NCBI GenBank assembly: GCA_030837445.1
Contig: JAUPKM010000500.1
Span: 1 to 7,018 of the forward strand
Length of the DNA stretch: 7,018 bases
Direction of reading: 5' to 3'
DNA from: Actinomycetota bacterium
GTDB taxonomy: Bacteria > Actinomycetota > Actinomycetes > S36-B12 > UBA10799
Shown: one piece after another, positions 6,045-7,018 of the stretch
Numbering within the stretch: position 1 is the first letter of the stretch
Layout of the letters: the number at the start of each line of letters is the position of its first letter
Notes under the pieces: generated by a model
Seen by the model: only the letters and a program-made list of their open reading frames with translations
Told to the model about the DNA's origin: nothing
Databases searched by the model: none
Position numbers and translations under genes: made by a program

Positions 6045-6159
6045 TCACGCGGTCGTGGTCCAAAGTCGACAGTCGAGTGTGTCGCCATCCTCGACCATGT
6101 TGTCGTATTCGACTTCGTAGGTGACGTCAGAGTCGAAGTTGGTCGAAGTTCTCCGCCAT
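6045..6159 (-). pseudogene. Possible 34-codon ORF broken by a 10-bp tandem duplication
   Basis: On the minus strand, ATG at 6157-6159 begins MAENFD and then meets a stop after ten codons. If one copy of the tandem 10-mer AACTTCGAC(C/T), complement of 6131-6150, is removed, the frame becomes MAENFD followed by SDVTYEVEYDNMVEDG and DTLDCRLWTTTA, then TGA at 6045-6047. The rebuilt frame is 34 residues, very acidic, with G/C mostly at third positions and A/T favoured at second positions, as in real genes of such genomes. No Shine-Dalgarno precedes the ATG and I do not recognise the product. It could be a recently disrupted small gene, or a coincidence created by the dense GTCGA repeats here. Confidence 0.27.
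6108..6150. repeat. Tandem 10-mer and inverted repeat cluster around TGACGTCA
   Basis: Two adjacent 10-mers, AGTCGAAGTT (6131-6140) and GGTCGAAGTT (6141-6150), match at 9 of 10 positions. TTCGACT (6108-6114) is the exact inverted complement of AGTCGAA (6131-6137), flanking the 8-bp palindrome TGACGTCA (6122-6129). GTCGA or its complement occurs about seven times between 6064 and 6147. The cluster lies about 100-190 bp upstream of the gene at 6254 and could be an operator array, or the remains of a small gene on the minus strand. Confidence 0.45.
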
Positions 6160-6240
6160 GCTCAACAACCCGTGGATGCTTGCCGCAATCCGAGCCCGCA
6201 CAGGCATCGGTAGACAAGGCGGACCGAGGCCACGTGCGCC

Positions 6241-6246
6241 TAGTCT
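6241..6246 (+). promoter_or_regulatory. Possible -10 element for a leaderless transcript
   Basis: TAGTCT fits the actinobacterial -10 pattern TAnnnT and ends 7 nt before ATG 6254, placing transcription start at or near the start codon. Together with the absence of a Shine-Dalgarno, this suggests a leaderless mRNA. No good -35 is seen at 17-18 bp; TAGACA at 6211-6216 is too far away. Confidence 0.33.
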
Positions 6247-6253
6247 GTCTGCC

Positions 6254-7018
6254 ATGACGGCATCTCCTCGGCGGCCATCTCAGCAAGCTGGCCTGGTGGT
6301 TCTCTGGGGCGGGGGTCAGCTCAGCGTCCGGGTGGCCACTCACAAGGTGCGCGACGGTGAACGCGTGGCCGGTGCCGTCTACGGGTTGCTGACTGAGTCC
6401 GAGGCGATTCGACTGGTTGGGCGTCTCTCACGGTTCGACGATCCCGTCGACACCGTGGTCGAAGTGCCGTGGGCGGCAGCGGCGCTGCGCCCAGATGGCT
6501 CGCTGGCCGCCACTTGTTCAACCATGCTGGCCAGTGGCCTGTTCTGGAGTGTGGAGGCGGAGGCCCCCCCGCCGCTGGAAGCGCGATCAGCGGGAGAGCG
6601 CGCGCCGAGGCTGATCCTCGCCACGGACCCCGGTTCCGTCATCAGGGCGCGTCATGCCCGCACGCACTTGAATCAGGAGTACCTCCGGGACTTTGCGCTA
6701 CTCCACACCGACGTTGAACGGACGCCGTACCTGGAGGTCACCCGCGCCGCCGCCGGGGACACCCTCGTCTGGTCGTCGGAACGGGCTCCTGTCGTGCGCC
6801 AATGGTGCGGGCCTGAGGTTTGCGGGGAACCGGAACTCGCTGGCCCAGGGGTGCTCGGTGAGTACTTGGAGACGTTCGACGGTGTCGTAGCGGACTTGAT
6901 GGGACGCGTTGGACCCCTGGTATCGACGGTCTCGGGTGGCTTGGACTCGACGTTCGTGGTGGCCTCCCTGGCTCACCAAACGGAGGCCGATCGTCCCGTG
7001 GAGGGATTTGTCCATGCA
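6254..7018 (+). CDS. Asparagine-synthetase-like ATP-dependent amide-forming enzyme (partial, N-terminal 255 residues)
   Basis: This frame starts at ATG 6254 and is open to the right edge, so the C-terminus is missing. Residues 227-232 are SGGLDS, the PP-loop that binds ATP pyrophosphate in asparagine synthetases and relatives, followed by a helix (TFVVASLAHQ). Before it, residues about 153-173 (RTPYLEVTRAAAGDTLVW) match the end of an AsnB glutaminase domain, where PPG-type turns precede GxxL. The first residues are MTASPRR, so the Cys2 nucleophile needed to hydrolyse glutamine is absent, and the glutaminase part looks degenerate. Such proteins include lasso-peptide cyclases, beta-lactam synthetase and other AsnB-like enzymes that adenylate a carboxylate and join it to an amine. 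A lasso-peptide or other natural-product role is inference; the partner genes would lie beyond the window. An in-frame ATG at 6176 would add 26 Arg/Pro-rich residues and is less likely. Confidence 0.8.
   Translation, partial: MTASPRRPSQQAGLVVLWGGGQLSVRVATHKVRDGERVAGAVYGLLTESEAIRLVGRLSRFDDPVDTVVEVPWAAAALRPDGSLAATCSTMLASGLFWSVEAEAPPPLEARSAGERAPRLILATDPGSVIRARHARTHLNQEYLRDFALLHTDVERTPYLEVTRAAAGDTLVWSSERAPVVRQWCGPEVCGEPELAGPGVLGEYLETFDGVVADLMGRVGPLVSTVSGGLDSTFVVASLAHQTEADRPVEGFVHA

Larger units (their letters stand above)
5734..6253. other. Long intergenic region without an intact gene
   Basis: Some 520 bp separate the transporter stop from the asparagine-synthetase-like gene. Open frames crossing it (for example 5889-6257 plus and 6008-6343 minus) lack ribosome binding sites, have unconvincing composition, or run into the next gene. 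It contains a pair of TCGCGCGAC repeats (5848-5856, 5871-5879), the second inside the 12-bp palindrome CGTCGCGCGACG (5869-5880). It also contains a cluster of GTCGA motifs in both orientations (about 6064-6147), the palindrome TGACGTCA (6122-6129), and a possible broken small ORF on the minus strand (6045-6159). No U-tailed terminator for the transporter gene was seen. Confidence 0.5.

Noticed and set aside
5889..6257. 122-aa plus-strand open frame before the AsnB-like gene, considered as a lasso precursor or small gene
   Set aside because: No ribosome binding site, no recognisable leader/core pattern, and a composition that changes along its length. A minus-strand frame in part of the same region shows stronger coding-like codon bias.

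Overview
The window looks like the chromosome of a high-GC Gram-positive bacterium, most likely an actinobacterium. Coding stretches are G/C-rich, especially at third codon positions, and GTG is used as a start. The gene types also fit: a Thr-rich secreted protein beside a SipW-like signal peptidase, a FitA/VapB-VapC pair, an HSL-type esterase and a DMT-superfamily membrane protein. No species can be named from the sequence alone. No rRNA, tRNA, CRISPR array, insertion sequence or phage gene was seen.

Layout. (1) Positions 1-259, minus strand: the first 86 codons of a lipoprotein gene that runs off the left edge. (2) 260-708: a divergent intergenic region with a local AT-rich promoter-like patch and a small hairpin before the next gene. 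(3) 709-2729, plus strand: a two-gene surface/secretion unit. It has a 129-aa Thr-rich exported protein whose signal peptide resembles SipW-dependent (TasA-type) signals, then a strong 19-bp hairpin, then a 510-aa membrane protein fusing a SipW/S26B-type signal peptidase to a C-terminal part that resembles DUF5305. (4) 2772-3433, plus strand: a vapB-vapC toxin-antitoxin operon with a perfect 16-bp palindrome just upstream. (5) 3436-4440, minus strand: an HSL-family alpha/beta hydrolase, convergent with vapC and only 2 bp away. (6) 4441-4797: a divergent intergenic region with a GC-rich imperfect tandem repeat. (7) 4798-5733, plus strand: a nine-helix DMT-superfamily transporter. (8) 5734-6253: about 520 bp without an intact gene. 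It holds several short repeats and a possible 34-codon minus-strand ORF interrupted by a 10-bp tandem duplication. (9) 6254-7018, plus strand, open at the right edge: the N-terminal 255 residues of an asparagine-synthetase-like enzyme with the PP-loop SGGLDS but no N-terminal glutaminase cysteine.

How the parts fit. The best-supported functional group is 709-2729: a secreted structural protein with a co-directional, probably dedicated signal peptidase, and the hairpin between them could set different expression levels. The divergent lipoprotein may belong to the same envelope system, but that is inference. VapBC is a self-contained module. The esterase and the DMT protein are divergent and may share a control region. 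The asparagine-synthetase-like gene may begin another cluster, possibly one for amide or isopeptide bond formation in a peptide natural product, continuing past the right edge.
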